The notes beneath the pieces were generated by a model. The model was not told where the DNA came from and did no database searches. It worked only from the letters and a program-made list of their open reading frames with translations. A stretch of DNA of 64,000 nt from G965216695 sp965216695 (GTDB lineage Bacteria > Pseudomonadota > Gammaproteobacteria > Pseudomonadales > Azotimanducaceae), in contig OZ244212.1 in NCBI GenBank assembly GCA_965216695.1, positions 3,534,001 to 3,598,000 of the forward strand. Reading direction: 5' to 3'. This document shows, piece after piece, positions 15,785-24,412 of the stretch. The position numbers and the translations under genes were made by a program. The first letter of the stretch is position 1, and every line of letters begins with the position of its first letter.

Positions 15785-17694
15785 CGATTGCGGGCCGGCT
15801 GCTGTGCCTGTCCAGCTTGGCGGTTGTGTTCGGGACTCACACGGTCGCAGCGAGTGCGGCAACGGAGCCGGAGCCATTCCCGCAGATTACCGCCGAAACG
15901 CCGCTTGGCGGGACGGACGAAGTGTTCATCGACGGGGTGATCGCCGGAGTGCTCGCGGAACAGAAATCACCTGGCGCGGCTGTCGCGGTCGTGCGCAATG
16001 GCCGGGTTCGCCTGGTTAAGGGATACGGCTACGCCGATGTCGGCGGCACCCAGCGTGTGAACGAGGACACGCTCTTCCGCGTTGGCAGCATCAGCAAGGT
16101 CTTCGTGTGGCTGGCCGTTCTGCAGCAGGTGGAAGCCGGCCGGATCGATCTGGACGGCGACGTGAACGACTACCTGCGGTCGCTGCGTATTCCTGATGAA
16201 TCGCGCGCGGGCGCGGGTCTTCCGCCGGTGACGATCCGGCACTTGATGACCCATGCGGCGGGGTTCGACGACCGACTGTTCGGCCTGTTTTCGCTGCAAC
16301 CGCCGGAGTCTCTCGGCGAACGGCTTGCCGCCCGTATACCGGCCCGACTTTGGCCGCCGAACGCCCGGCGCGCCTACTCCAACTGGGGTACTGCGCTGGC
16401 GGCGCACGTCGTTGAGACGGCCTCCGGGTTGTCCTGGGAGGACTATGCGCGCCGTTACCTCTTCAGGCCCCTGGATCAGAAATCCATATCGTTTCGTCAA
16501 CCGTTAGACAATGATCTTGCGGTGAACGCGGCCCGCGGGTATCGGCGCCAGGGCGGCATCTGGAAACCGCAGGATTTCGAGTACGTGAGTCTCCCACCGG
16601 CCGGCGCACTCAGCGCATCCGCAGCGGCTATCGCCGAACTTGCGGTAGAGCTGGCCCGACCTGATCGCACGCGCGTGTTCAACAGCGTCGCTGCCAAACA
16701 CCTCCTCTACCAGACGAATCCCGATTTCGATGCGGGGCCGGGGTTTCGTGTAACGCACGGTCTCTATGACATGAGTCGGGGCAGCGTGCCGGCGCTTGGG
16801 CACGGCGGCGCAACGATGTTGTTTCACTCGAGGCTCGTCGTGTGGCCTGAAACGCGCGCCGCGCTGTTCGTGTCGATGAACGCGGCAGAGTCCGCGTTGG
16901 TCATCGACGCCGTCGTGGCCGCGGTCGCGCAACACTGGGGTTACCAGCAAACCAACCAGCGGCCGCCGATCACGCATGATGGCGCGCGCTTCGCCGGTTA
17001 CTACGCCGCCGCGCGAGCAAGCCACGAAGGCCCGGATCGGTTGCTAGGTCTGGCGAGTGGCGTCGATGTCACAACTGACCCGGTGAACGGTGACCTGCTG
17101 TTGCGGCGGGCGATGCCGCCCGGGCTGGTGCGCATGCACGCGGTAGACGGCCTGGTGTTCGAGGAGGTGCAGGGCTGGCGTCGCGCTCAGTTCATCGAGT
17201 CCGGCGGCAACGTCGTGGGCCTGCGCTTCAACAGCGTTCCCGTGATCGAATACTTCCGCGCCGACCACCCTCGGCGCCTGGGATTGGCGGCTCTGGCGAT
17301 CGTCTTCGTCAACGTCGCGGTGTGGGTGGCCTGGCCGTGGACGTGGTTGTTCAACAGGCGCGAGCCGCGCGGCGCCGGCCAATGGCGCGCGACGCTCGTC
17401 GCGATGGCGGTGTCCGCCTTGCTGCTCGGGTTCGCGTTCTGGTGGCTCAACGCGCTGGCTGATCCCACCGAGTTATTGATCGACGGCTACCGGGCGCTCG
17501 ACTGGCTGTTGTGGATTCCGGTGGCCGCGGCGGCGCTTCTCGTTGTGCAGCTGGCGTTGCTCGTGAAAGTCTGGCGCACACCGTTCTGGTGGTTTGCGCG
17601 GCGGTTGCACTACACCGCATTGACGGTTGCCAACGGCGCGTTCCTCGGATGGTGCTGGTTGTGGAATCTGCACCCGGAGGGTCTGATTGCGTGA
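15781..17694 (+). CDS. Beta-lactamase-fold serine hydrolase with C-terminal membrane domain
   Basis: 637 residues from ATG 15781, which overlaps the preceding stop. A signal peptide is followed by a class C beta-lactamase/DD-peptidase-like domain with all three motifs: SISK (Ser103-Lys106), YSN (about 198) and HGG (about 341). After about residue 500 come four hydrophobic helices with short loops, an arrangement seen in a subset of beta-lactamase-related membrane hydrolases. The catalytic domain therefore faces the periplasm and is anchored at its C-terminus. Substrate unknown: possibly a peptide, ester or cell-wall fragment; antibiotic resistance should not be assumed. Confidence 0.87.
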   Translation: MTIAGRLLCLSSLAVVFGTHTVAASAATEPEPFPQITAETPLGGTDEVFIDGVIAGVLAEQKSPGAAVAVVRNGRVRLVKGYGYADVGGTQRVNEDTLFRVGSISKVFVWLAVLQQVEAGRIDLDGDVNDYLRSLRIPDESRAGAGLPPVTIRHLMTHAAGFDDRLFGLFSLQPPESLGERLAARIPARLWPPNARRAYSNWGTALAAHVVETASGLSWEDYARRYLFRPLDQKSISFRQPLDNDLAVNAARGYRRQGGIWKPQDFEYVSLPPAGALSASAAAIAELAVELARPDRTRVFNSVAAKHLLYQTNPDFDAGPGFRVTHGLYDMSRGSVPALGHGGATMLFHSRLVVWPETRAALFVSMNAAESALVIDAVVAAVAQHWGYQQTNQRPPITHDGARFAGYYAAARASHEGPDRLLGLASGVDVTTDPVNGDLLLRRAMPPGLVRMHAVDGLVFEEVQGWRRAQFIESGGNVVGLRFNSVPVIEYFRADHPRRLGLAALAIVFVNVAVWVAWPWTWLFNRREPRGAGQWRATLVAMAVSALLLGFAFWWLNALADPTELLIDGYRALDWLLWIPVAAAALLVVQLALLVKVWRTPFWWFARRLHYTALTVANGAFLGWCWLWNLHPEGLIA

Positions 17695-18620
17695 GCGGAC
17701 TGCAACTCGGCGCCACGCCGTGGCGGTTCGACACGCTGACGGGCCCGGCACTGACCGAGCAGGCCGTGTTTCTGGAGCAGCTCGGGTACCAGTCGATCTG
17801 GCTGCCCGAGAACCACTTCAACCAGCAGGCCCTGCCGGATCCGCTGATGTTGCTGGCGTCCGTCGCAGCAGGCACACGCCGACTCAAACTCGGCACCACG
17901 TCGTACCTGCTGCCCATTCGTGACCCGATTCTTGCGGCCGAGCAGGTGGCGGTGGTGGATGTGCTGAGCGGCGGCAGGGTAGTGCTGGGCGTCGGTCGAG
18001 GGTTGTCCGCGCCTATGTTCCGCGCATTTGCCGTGGATCCAAAGACGAAGCGGACGCGTTTTGAGGCGTCGTTAGCGGTGATGCGGGACGCGTGGGCGGG
18101 CAAGCCGGTTGGTCCGGAGGGCAATACCGTGGAAGTGCATCCGCAGCCCGTACAGAAGCCGCACCCGCCGATCTGGGCTGCGGCGATTGGACCCAAAGCG
18201 TTGGCCCAGGCGGGGCGTCTGGGGCTTGCGTATCTCGCGTCGCCTATGGAAACCGTGGTGCAGCTCGAGCACAACTACCGAGCGCACCGCGATGCGGCGC
18301 GTCAGGCGGAGAGTGCTGGTGCCGGTGCGTTGGAGGTGCCGGTGATGCGTACGTTGTACATCAGTGAGTCGCGGCAGCAAACTGAGCGAATCCGCGAGCG
18401 CGTACTTGCCGCAGGTCGTGCCACAGGGCGTATCGACGAGGCCAGCTCGGTCGACGATTTTGCGATCGTCGGCGATTCGCATCTGGCGCGGGACAAGCTT
18501 GCCGAGTACCGGGATCGGTTGGGTGTTACCAAACTGATTGTTACGCGCCTGCGTGTGCCGGGCATCGACGACTCGGATTTCAAACGTTCGCTCGAATGCG
18601 CTGCTGCACTGGTGAACTGA
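17691..18620 (+). CDS. LLM-class (luciferase-like) flavin-dependent oxidoreductase
   Basis: About 309 residues from GTG 17691; GGAGGG lies about 11 bases upstream and the start overlaps the preceding stop by GTGA. Bacterial luciferase-fold features are clear: LEQLGYQSIWLPENHF near the N-terminus, TSYLLPIRDPILAAEQVAVVDVLSGGR with the strand that contacts flavin, GVGRG, and PQPVQKPHPPIWAA. It probably uses FMN or F420-like reduced flavin; FMN is more likely in this group. Four genes from folK to here are joined by overlaps, suggesting one transcript. Substrate unknown. Confidence 0.85.
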   Translation: MSGLQLGATPWRFDTLTGPALTEQAVFLEQLGYQSIWLPENHFNQQALPDPLMLLASVAAGTRRLKLGTTSYLLPIRDPILAAEQVAVVDVLSGGRVVLGVGRGLSAPMFRAFAVDPKTKRTRFEASLAVMRDAWAGKPVGPEGNTVEVHPQPVQKPHPPIWAAAIGPKALAQAGRLGLAYLASPMETVVQLEHNYRAHRDAARQAESAGAGALEVPVMRTLYISESRQQTERIRERVLAAGRATGRIDEASSVDDFAIVGDSHLARDKLAEYRDRLGVTKLIVTRLRVPGIDDSDFKRSLECAAALVN

Positions 18621-18662
18621 CGCTGACGTAGCCTTGTTATTTGAATCAGAAGGGAGCCGTTG

Positions 18663-19673
18663 ATGACCCACCGGATACTGTGGCCGCAGGTGCGCTGGCC
18701 GGACGATCATGCGATCGAGCGGGCTAGCGTAGAGCCGAACGGTGCGGCCGAGTTTGTTGATCGGATGACGAACGTAACCGATGCGCAGTGGCGCGGCTGC
18801 GACGCCATAGTAACGGTATTGGACGTGCCCGAAGAATATCGATCGAGACTGGACAACTGCCGCGTTCTGGTAACGCCCAAGGTCGGCTTCGACAACATCG
18901 ATCTGGCCGGGTGGGGCGCGCTGGGGATTCCGGTGTGCAACGTACCCGACTACGGCACGATGGAAGTCGCGGATCATGCGATGGCGTTAATGCTGTCTCT
19001 GATGAAAGGTATTACGTTCCACACACGCGAGCTGAAACAGGATCCGAAAGGCCGCTGGCGTCCTGCGCTCAATCCTTATGGCCGGCGTCTGTCGGCGTGT
19101 ACGTTCGGCGTGGTTGGCATCGGTCGGATCGGTACCGCGGCCGCGCTCCGGGCGAAAGCGTTCGGGATGGACGTGGCGTTTTTCGATCCGTATGTGTCCA
19201 ACGGCACGGATCTGGCGCTCGGTGTTCGCCGCGTGCATAGCCTCGAAGAGCTGTTTGCGACCAGCGACGTCGTCAGCCTGCATCTGCCGCTCACGCCAGA
19301 CACTGAAAAGCTGATTGGTGCGGAGCTGTTGCAGCACGCCAAGCCGGGTCTGATCTTGATCAACACCGCGCGCGGCCCGTTGATCGACTTGGATGCGCTG
19401 CACGAGGCGATGCGGAGCGACCGGGTCCAGGCGGCCGGGCTGGACGTTTTACCGGAGGAGCCCGCCAATCCCGAACATCCATTGATCGCGGCTTGGGCCG
19501 CGGGCGAGGAATGGATAGACCATCGGCTCGTGATCACGCCGCACTCGGCCTTTTTCACGCCGGAAAGCGTCTACGACATGCGTTTCAAAGGTGGGGAGAT
19601 CGCGATGACGTATCTGACCGAGGGCAGATTGCAGAACTGCGTCAACGAGCCCTGGTTGACGCAACGCCGCTAG
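18663..19673 (+). CDS. D-isomer-specific 2-hydroxyacid dehydrogenase (CtBP-like branch)
   Basis: 336 residues from ATG 18663, with AGGGAG upstream. The NAD-binding motif is GVVGIGRIGTAAALRAKAFG. The catalytic triad of the family is present: Arg in NTARGPLID, Glu in LDVLPEEPANPEHP and His in VITPHSAFFTPES. The spacing and the EEPANPEHPL segment resemble the C-terminal-binding-protein branch. It should interconvert a 2-oxoacid and a D-2-hydroxyacid using NAD(P). It follows the LLM oxidoreductase by 42 bases on the same strand and is probably in the same unit. It is convergent with the selenoprotein-like gene. Confidence 0.9.
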   Translation: MTHRILWPQVRWPDDHAIERASVEPNGAAEFVDRMTNVTDAQWRGCDAIVTVLDVPEEYRSRLDNCRVLVTPKVGFDNIDLAGWGALGIPVCNVPDYGTMEVADHAMALMLSLMKGITFHTRELKQDPKGRWRPALNPYGRRLSACTFGVVGIGRIGTAAALRAKAFGMDVAFFDPYVSNGTDLALGVRRVHSLEELFATSDVVSLHLPLTPDTEKLIGAELLQHAKPGLILINTARGPLIDLDALHEAMRSDRVQAAGLDVLPEEPANPEHPLIAAWAAGEEWIDHRLVITPHSAFFTPESVYDMRFKGGEIAMTYLTEGRLQNCVNEPWLTQRR

Positions 19674-19715
19674 CTGTGTCGTCAGCGTTCATGCCGGTAG
19701 CGCTTCCTTGTGCCG

Positions 19716-20858
19716 TTATTCCGGGTCTATATCCAACGGCCGGTAGAAGGCTTTCCCCTGACTCGCGTATTCGCCCATCACCTTCATGAATGTCTCACCG
19801 GCGGAGCCTTCGTCGGTTAGCGTCAAGTCCTGACGCAGGAAGTTGATGCTGTCGGGGTTCAATGACCGCGCCATGGCCCAGTACTGATCCGCCTTGTCGT
19901 TGTGGCCGTGCGCACGAAACAGATTCCCGAGCCGGAATGCCGCAGCGGCCTTCTGTTCGTTGCTGTCGTGGCGGCGCACGTTCGCGGCGACCGTTGCGGC
20001 CGGTTGAACGTGTACGCTGTCGGCACCCCGCTCCGCCCAGTCCTTCACGGCTTTTGCGTACACGTCGGTACCGAACGTGATCTTCTGGTCACCGTCGCCG
20101 AATTCGTGAATGGCGGCATAGGTGCCTTCATCGATCCGTACCACGCGGCCGTGCTCGTCGACCCACGCGGCCGAGGGAACGTTCACGAAATTGAAGGCGC
20201 TCGAGATCACGTGATTCTCGTCCACAACCTGAATGTAGGAAGGTTTCGCCGCATCGAAGATCGGTCCTGCAACCGCTTCGCCGCCGGTGTCCTGAGCCGC
20301 ACTGATGATTAGAAAGTCCGGATCGTCTATCTGCTCATACACACGTTGCCACACGGGCACGTCGAACTGGCAGCCTCACCATGAAGACCAGGTGACGATC
20401 AGTGCCTTCTTACCCTTCAGGTCCGCCATTCGGATTACGTTGCCCTGCCGGTCCTCGACTTCGAATTCCGGCGCCATCGCGTCGGTGAGCAGGCGCTCGC
20501 GCTTTTGCGGCACTTCCGCGAAGCTCCACACGCGCGCGTCGGCGTCGGCGACGTACGGCTGTTCCAGCAGGTCGGCGAATGCGGTCAGGTCGAACCACGT
20601 GCGGCCGGCCTGCTCTACGAGCATTCCCGCGCTGAGCGGAATGCAGGTGTCTGCATAGCACGCTCCTTCGGGCTTCAATTCGAAACCATTGATCTTGACC
20701 AGATCCTCGGGGTTGATGAGCAGGCCCGGCCCGTCGCCGGTCTCGGCGAGCGTGGTCGTTGCGCCCTGGCAGACGACGGTCGCGCCCCCGTCGGGGTGGA
20801 GCGGCGTCTCGTTGAACGGATGGCGGAGTTCCGGAAACGCCATGAACGCTTCAGCCAT
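19716..20858 (-). CDS. Thioredoxin-fold (TlpA/ResA-like) protein with in-frame TGA, probable selenoprotein
   Basis: One continuous minus-strand frame of 381 codons interrupted only by TGA at 20376-20378. The 160 residues before it end in ALIVTWSSW and those after it begin GCQFDVPVW, so the TGA sits where thioredoxin-like proteins have the first redox Cys (WxxWC). The downstream part completes the fold with the cis-proline segment FVNVPSAAWVDEHG and a helical, TPR-like C-terminus. The N-terminal 110 residues form an extra domain with several Cys. ATG 20858 has AGGAGG four bases from its spacer, so the upstream half is the true start. A SECIS-like hairpin follows the TGA. The best reading is U161 in a U-G-C redox centre; the alternative is a recent nonsense mutation. 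The gene is last in a six-gene minus-strand operon. Confidence 0.75.
20343..20362 (-). promoter_or_regulatory. SECIS-like hairpin after the in-frame TGA
   Basis: Counting from the base after UGA in the mRNA, bases 14-20 (ACGUGCC) pair with bases 26-33 (GGCA-A-CGU) with one bulged A, leaving a 5-base loop CGUGU at 21-25. The distance from UGA to the loop (20 bases) and a G in the first two loop positions agree with what is known of bacterial SECIS elements. An alternative longer helix UGCCA/UGGCA overlaps it. Folding was judged by eye. Confidence 0.5.
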
Positions 20859-20897
20859 GGGTACCTCCTGTGTTCTGGTTCCTCGATTGTACCTGCG

Positions 20898-22355
20898 TCA
20901 TCGGAGCATGTCGGATCCGATGGGCTTGTTGTTCGCTGCGCTGTCAGCCGCTCTGTTGGGATCCAGCCGCAGCAGCGACCGGATCTGGCGGCGCACCGAC
21001 TCGTACCTTGCGCCAACGGTATCGCCCTCGGGCGCGATCTGCACCTTGAAGCGCCTGTTTACGAATCCTGGATTGCCGCTGGCGTTGCCGTGCCAATTGT
21101 TCGCAGCTTTTGCGCTTGCCGGCCATGCGACATCGCGATTGCCCGGATTGTCGTAGGCGACGTTGTTCTCCACCACGACTCGTTGGTCGCCGTTCACGAC
21201 GAAGATCCCGTGCAGGCCATTGGCCACAGCGGTGTTGTTGGCCACGAGTCCCTCGCCACCGAAACGCAGTTCCATGCCGGTGGACTGATTGCCGACTGCA
21301 ACGTTGTGGACCCACTCTACGCCGCCCAGAACCGGGCTGAAGCCCTTAAACCCTTTGTTGCCCTCAGGGCCATTGAACAGCGACGCATTACGCTCGATCC
21401 GCGACCCGTCGCCAAGTGAGTGATCGAAACCGTCGTCTGCGTTGTTCCAGGCGATGTTGTTGCGCAACAGCGTCCGCGGGCAGGCGTTCTGCATCTGCAG
21501 TTCAGGCGCCATCTGATGACAGAATTTGCTCGACGCAAAGCCATCGGAGTTGCCTCCCCCCGCCGGATCGCCGGGAACCGGCAGGGCTTTCTGGCCATCC
21601 GGCAGCCAGCCGTTGCGGTAGCCGAGCGAGTTCTCGATGACCGTATCGGCCACGAACCGCGGCGTGGAATTGGAAACGTGAATCAAAACGCCCGAGCCGT
21701 GTCGGTTCCGGTAGCTCTCGGCCCGCGTGACGCGATTGCCGGTGATCCCGTTGCCGGAATTACCGATGATCAGGATCCCGTTTTCCCAGTTGTCGTGCGC
21801 GACAACGTCCTCGGCCACGCCGTAGTTGCCGCCGAGCACCAGGCCATGCCGTGTGGAACCCGAGAACTCGATCCCGCGGATGTGGATGTGGTCCCCGAAC
21901 ACGTCGATCAGGCGTTCGTTGGATGTGGAAGGCAGGCCCCCATCGTCAGGAAAGCCCCAGCCTCTCAGGTGAGCCTGCCGGCCCGGTGCGCTTTCGATCA
22001 CAATCGGTGCGTCGCGGGTTCCCGAACGTCTGACCTGCACGAACGAGCGCTGCGTGCCGGATGGATGCCGATACTCGCCGTTAAGCCATATCCGATCCCC
22101 CGGCCGCGCCGCATCCACGGCCGCCTGAATGGAACGGTACTCGGCGCCCACACATCGGATATCGGCGCGCTCACACCCGCTGGCGGCACTGTTACCGGTA
22201 CGCCCGATGCGCTTACCCGCAGTCGCGGCTTGCGCTTCGGTCACCGCTTGCGCTTGGGGCGATGCGTCCTGCGCCACCTCCATCTGCGGCTGCGTCTGTG
22301 ACTGGGGAGGAGCGCCACACGCCGCGACCAAAATCACCCAGCCGATGCGTGTCAT
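20898..22355 (-). CDS. Right-handed parallel beta-helix lipoprotein (pectate lyase-like fold)
   Basis: 485 residues. The short signal MTRIGWVILVAACG has a lipobox ending at Cys 13, followed by a Gln/Ala-rich linker. The body opens with YRSIQAAVDAARPGDRIWL, the usual start of DUF1565/pectate lyase-like beta-helices, then repeats turns rich in Asn, Gly and Asp (for example NGITGNRVTRAESYRNRHGSG and NNTAVANGLHGIFVVNGD), typical of the PbH1 coil. Such proteins bind or cleave polysaccharides; no catalytic set can be named. It lies 39 bases upstream of the selenoprotein-like gene in the same operon and 22 bases after the YhhQ-like gene. Confidence 0.82.
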   Translation of the reverse strand: MTRIGWVILVAACGAPPQSQTQPQMEVAQDASPQAQAVTEAQAATAGKRIGRTGNSAASGCERADIRCVGAEYRSIQAAVDAARPGDRIWLNGEYRHPSGTQRSFVQVRRSGTRDAPIVIESAPGRQAHLRGWGFPDDGGLPSTSNERLIDVFGDHIHIRGIEFSGSTRHGLVLGGNYGVAEDVVAHDNWENGILIIGNSGNGITGNRVTRAESYRNRHGSGVLIHVSNSTPRFVADTVIENSLGYRNGWLPDGQKALPVPGDPAGGGNSDGFASSKFCHQMAPELQMQNACPRTLLRNNIAWNNADDGFDHSLGDGSRIERNASLFNGPEGNKGFKGFSPVLGGVEWVHNVAVGNQSTGMELRFGGEGLVANNTAVANGLHGIFVVNGDQRVVVENNVAYDNPGNRDVAWPASAKAANNWHGNASGNPGFVNRRFKVQIAPEGDTVGARYESVRRQIRSLLRLDPNRAADSAANNKPIGSDMLR

Positions 22356-22377
22356 GTGCGTTCTCCATCAGCGGCGC

Positions 22378-23160
22378 TCATGCGGGCAGTTCTTCCATAA
22401 CTTTGTTGCTGTCAATCTGCAGGTAACGCCGCAGGTAGTTCGTGGCGATGTAGAACGGGATCGTGTCGAGGACCGCAACCGTCATCTTAAATACGTAGTT
22501 GCTCCCCATCAGAACCAGCAAAGCGATCAGCGTCATCTCGCCGCGCAGAAACACTGCGCCAAAGGTGACGCTCACGACCATCACCGAGTCCACCATCTGG
22601 CTCGTAAGCGTTGAGAAATTATTGCGCAACCACAGATGTTTGCCACGCGTGAGGCGCTTGAACCAGTGAAACAGCTGAACGTCGCAGAACTGGGCTGCAA
22701 TGTACGCCATCATGGACGCGAAAACGGCCCCCGACGTGCACGCGTAGATCAGTGTGAACAATTCGACGCTTCCGGACAGCACGTCGCCGTTGGGTAGTGC
22801 GATGTCTTCTGCGAGTTGAATGGCCTGCCATGGAGGCTGCGTGTCCGCCGGAACCGTCGGCAGCGCCTGTCCGAGCCAGAGGCACGCGAGAATAAAGAAG
22901 TTCAATCCGAAACCCACCCACACAACGAAGTTGGCGCGTTTGCGGCCATACAGTTCGCTGATCAAGTCGGTGCACAGGAACGTGAGCGGATACGGCAGAA
23001 CACCCACCGCCAGCGCCATGGGTCCGAGTTGCACGAACCGCGTTATGCCGACCACGTTCAACAAGGTCATTGCGCACAGAAAAAAGCCGGCAAGCACCAG
23101 GAACACGCGCTCCCGGCGTTCGCGGAGGTCAATACCGGTCGTAGCGGTCGCTTCAGCCAT
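22378..23160 (-). CDS. YhhQ/VUT-family queuosine precursor transporter
   Basis: 260 residues with six to seven hydrophobic segments. Family features: LPYPLTFLCTDLISELYGRKRAN in the first third, AYIAAQFCDVQLFHWFKRLTRGKHLWLRNNFSTL and TSQMVDSVMVVSVTF in the second half. YhhQ-type proteins import 7-cyano-/7-aminomethyl-7-deazaguanine for queuosine in tRNA. Its presence two genes from a QueD/PTPS homologue fits a deazapurine or pterin theme for the operon. Spacing to neighbours is 18 and 22 bases. Compared with E. coli YhhQ it is slightly long, because of an insert near residues 105-130. Confidence 0.88.
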   Translation of the reverse strand: MAEATATTGIDLRERRERVFLVLAGFFLCAMTLLNVVGITRFVQLGPMALAVGVLPYPLTFLCTDLISELYGRKRANFVVWVGFGLNFFILACLWLGQALPTVPADTQPPWQAIQLAEDIALPNGDVLSGSVELFTLIYACTSGAVFASMMAYIAAQFCDVQLFHWFKRLTRGKHLWLRNNFSTLTSQMVDSVMVVSVTFGAVFLRGEMTLIALLVLMGSNYVFKMTVAVLDTIPFYIATNYLRRYLQIDSNKVMEELPA

Positions 23161-23178
23161 CGGTCGTGCGACGAGTAA

Positions 23179-23874
23179 TCAGCTTTCGACCTGACCCAGG
23201 TTGGCGTGTATCACGGCACCGTCTATCACCGCGTGGGTGGCACACCACAGCAGCGTGTCCGCAATTTCCTGGGGCGCAATCAGGCGCCCGTACGCAGACA
23301 TACGACTGACGGCGTCCATTGCGTCGGCCGGCACGTGAGCGCGAAGCATCTCTGTGTCCGTGAAGCCCGGACAGACGCAGGCGGTGTGAACGCTGCGTCC
23401 GGCCATGTCCTGGCAGGTTGCGCGCATCATGCCGATCATCGCGTGTTTGCTCACCACATAGGAGTAGCTGCCGGGCACCGCTTTTTCGCCGAGTGTGGAG
23501 CCGACGTACAGAATCGCCGAGTTCTCCCCCATGTAAGGGATGATGAAGTAGTTGAGCGTGTTGACGGCGACGACATTGATTTCGAGCACGTCGCGAAGCT
23601 GTTTGCTCGGCGTTTCCAGCGCAGTATCGCTCGTTAGCCGGGAGGCGTTGTGGATCAGCACGATCTCCTCGGACTCGCCCAGCGTGGGGGTCAGCTGGCC
23701 GGTGATCGCATCCAGAAAGCCGCTCTGCGACAGGTCGCAGTTGATGTGCTGAACACTGTCCAGCGGGCAACGTCGGCGGGACAGGTTCACCACGGTATAC
23801 CCCTGCTTCGCGAACGTGTCGGCGGTCTGCAGGCCGATACCGCTGCTTGCGCCGGTAATGATCAGCGTCTTCAC
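23179..23874 (-). CDS. Short-chain dehydrogenase/reductase, possibly pterin-linked
   Basis: 231 residues from GTG 23874, with GAGGAG six bases upstream; the open frame is longer. Cofactor motif TGASSGIG is at the N-terminus; HNAS replaces the usual NNAG; catalytic Ser is in YVGSTLG and YxxxK is in YSYVVSKHAM. The gene follows the PTPS-like gene by ten bases. In tetrahydrobiopterin synthesis an SDR (sepiapterin reductase) acts directly after PTPS, so a pterin reductase role is a reasonable inference, but SDR substrate cannot be read from sequence. Confidence 0.85.
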   Translation of the reverse strand: MKTLIITGASSGIGLQTADTFAKQGYTVVNLSRRRCPLDSVQHINCDLSQSGFLDAITGQLTPTLGESEEIVLIHNASRLTSDTALETPSKQLRDVLEINVVAVNTLNYFIIPYMGENSAILYVGSTLGEKAVPGSYSYVVSKHAMIGMMRATCQDMAGRSVHTACVCPGFTDTEMLRAHVPADAMDAVSRMSAYGRLIAPQEIADTLLWCATHAVIDGAVIHANLGQVES

Positions 23875-23884
23875 GTCAGGCTCC

Positions 23885-24379
23885 TCAAGTTGGCTGCCAG
23901 GTGGCGCTCGCCCACTGCCCCGCGCCGGATGCAACTTTCAGCGTGGCGCTTTGCAGCGGCAGCGACCGGATCTCGGGATCCGTAATCAAACTGTCCAGCA
24001 GCCACGGCGCGAGTTCTTCAACGGTAATGTTGCGCAACGGCAGCGTGAGTACGTCGCGTGGCAGGAAGGGCATGCGTTCGTCGGCAAAGCACGCCACCAC
24101 GTAGCCGTCTGAGTTGTCGATGGTCAAGTGGGGGGAGCGTTCCGGCAGCAATGTTTTCTCATCCAGTGCGTCGAGCAGGGATTTCAAGCGTTGCTTTATT
24201 ACGTTGTAGTCAAACATCAGCCCGTCTGCGCCTACCGGGGCGGTGACGTCGCACGCTACGTGAAAATTGTGCCCGTGCAGGTCTTCCCGCTCCTGCGCAT
24301 CGAAGATCGTGAAGTGGGCGGCCGAAAAGCTCAGGTATTCCTTCGAGATTTCCAGCGTCACTGGCGTTGGCGCGGTCAT
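23885..24379 (-). CDS. 6-pyruvoyltetrahydropterin synthase/QueD-like enzyme lacking the usual Cys
   Basis: 164 residues, T-fold. Zinc ligands are visible: His22 in FSAAHF and His35/His37 in LHGHNF; the pterin-anchoring Glu is probably in a later ITVEELAPWL segment. The position that holds the catalytic Cys in QueD (four residues before LHGH) or mammalian PTPS (six before) is Arg or Gln here; the stretch reads FDAQEREDLHGH, with only Glu and Asp nearby. PTPS paralogues with Glu in place of Cys (PTPS-III) are known to replace FolB by making 6-hydroxymethyl-dihydropterin, though the spacing here is not identical. Candidate roles are queuosine, folate bypass or a reduced pterin. Confidence 0.82.
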   Translation of the reverse strand: MTAPTPVTLEISKEYLSFSAAHFTIFDAQEREDLHGHNFHVACDVTAPVGADGLMFDYNVIKQRLKSLLDALDEKTLLPERSPHLTIDNSDGYVVACFADERMPFLPRDVLTLPLRNITVEELAPWLLDSLITDPEIRSLPLQSATLKVASGAGQWASATWQPT

Positions 24380-24412
24380 GCTTCGATGCTACCACAGCGA
24401 CCTGCCGGTGCT

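Noticed and set aside
15781..17694. Calling the beta-lactamase-fold protein an antibiotic-resistance enzyme
   Set aside because: SxxK, YxN and HGG motifs are shared by many esterases and peptidases, and the C-terminal membrane domain is not found in AmpC.
20376..20858. Treating the two halves of the thioredoxin-like gene as separate genes or a pseudogene
   Set aside because: The frame is unbroken apart from one TGA at a redox-Cys position, the second half lacks its own ribosome-binding site, and the fold needs both halves.
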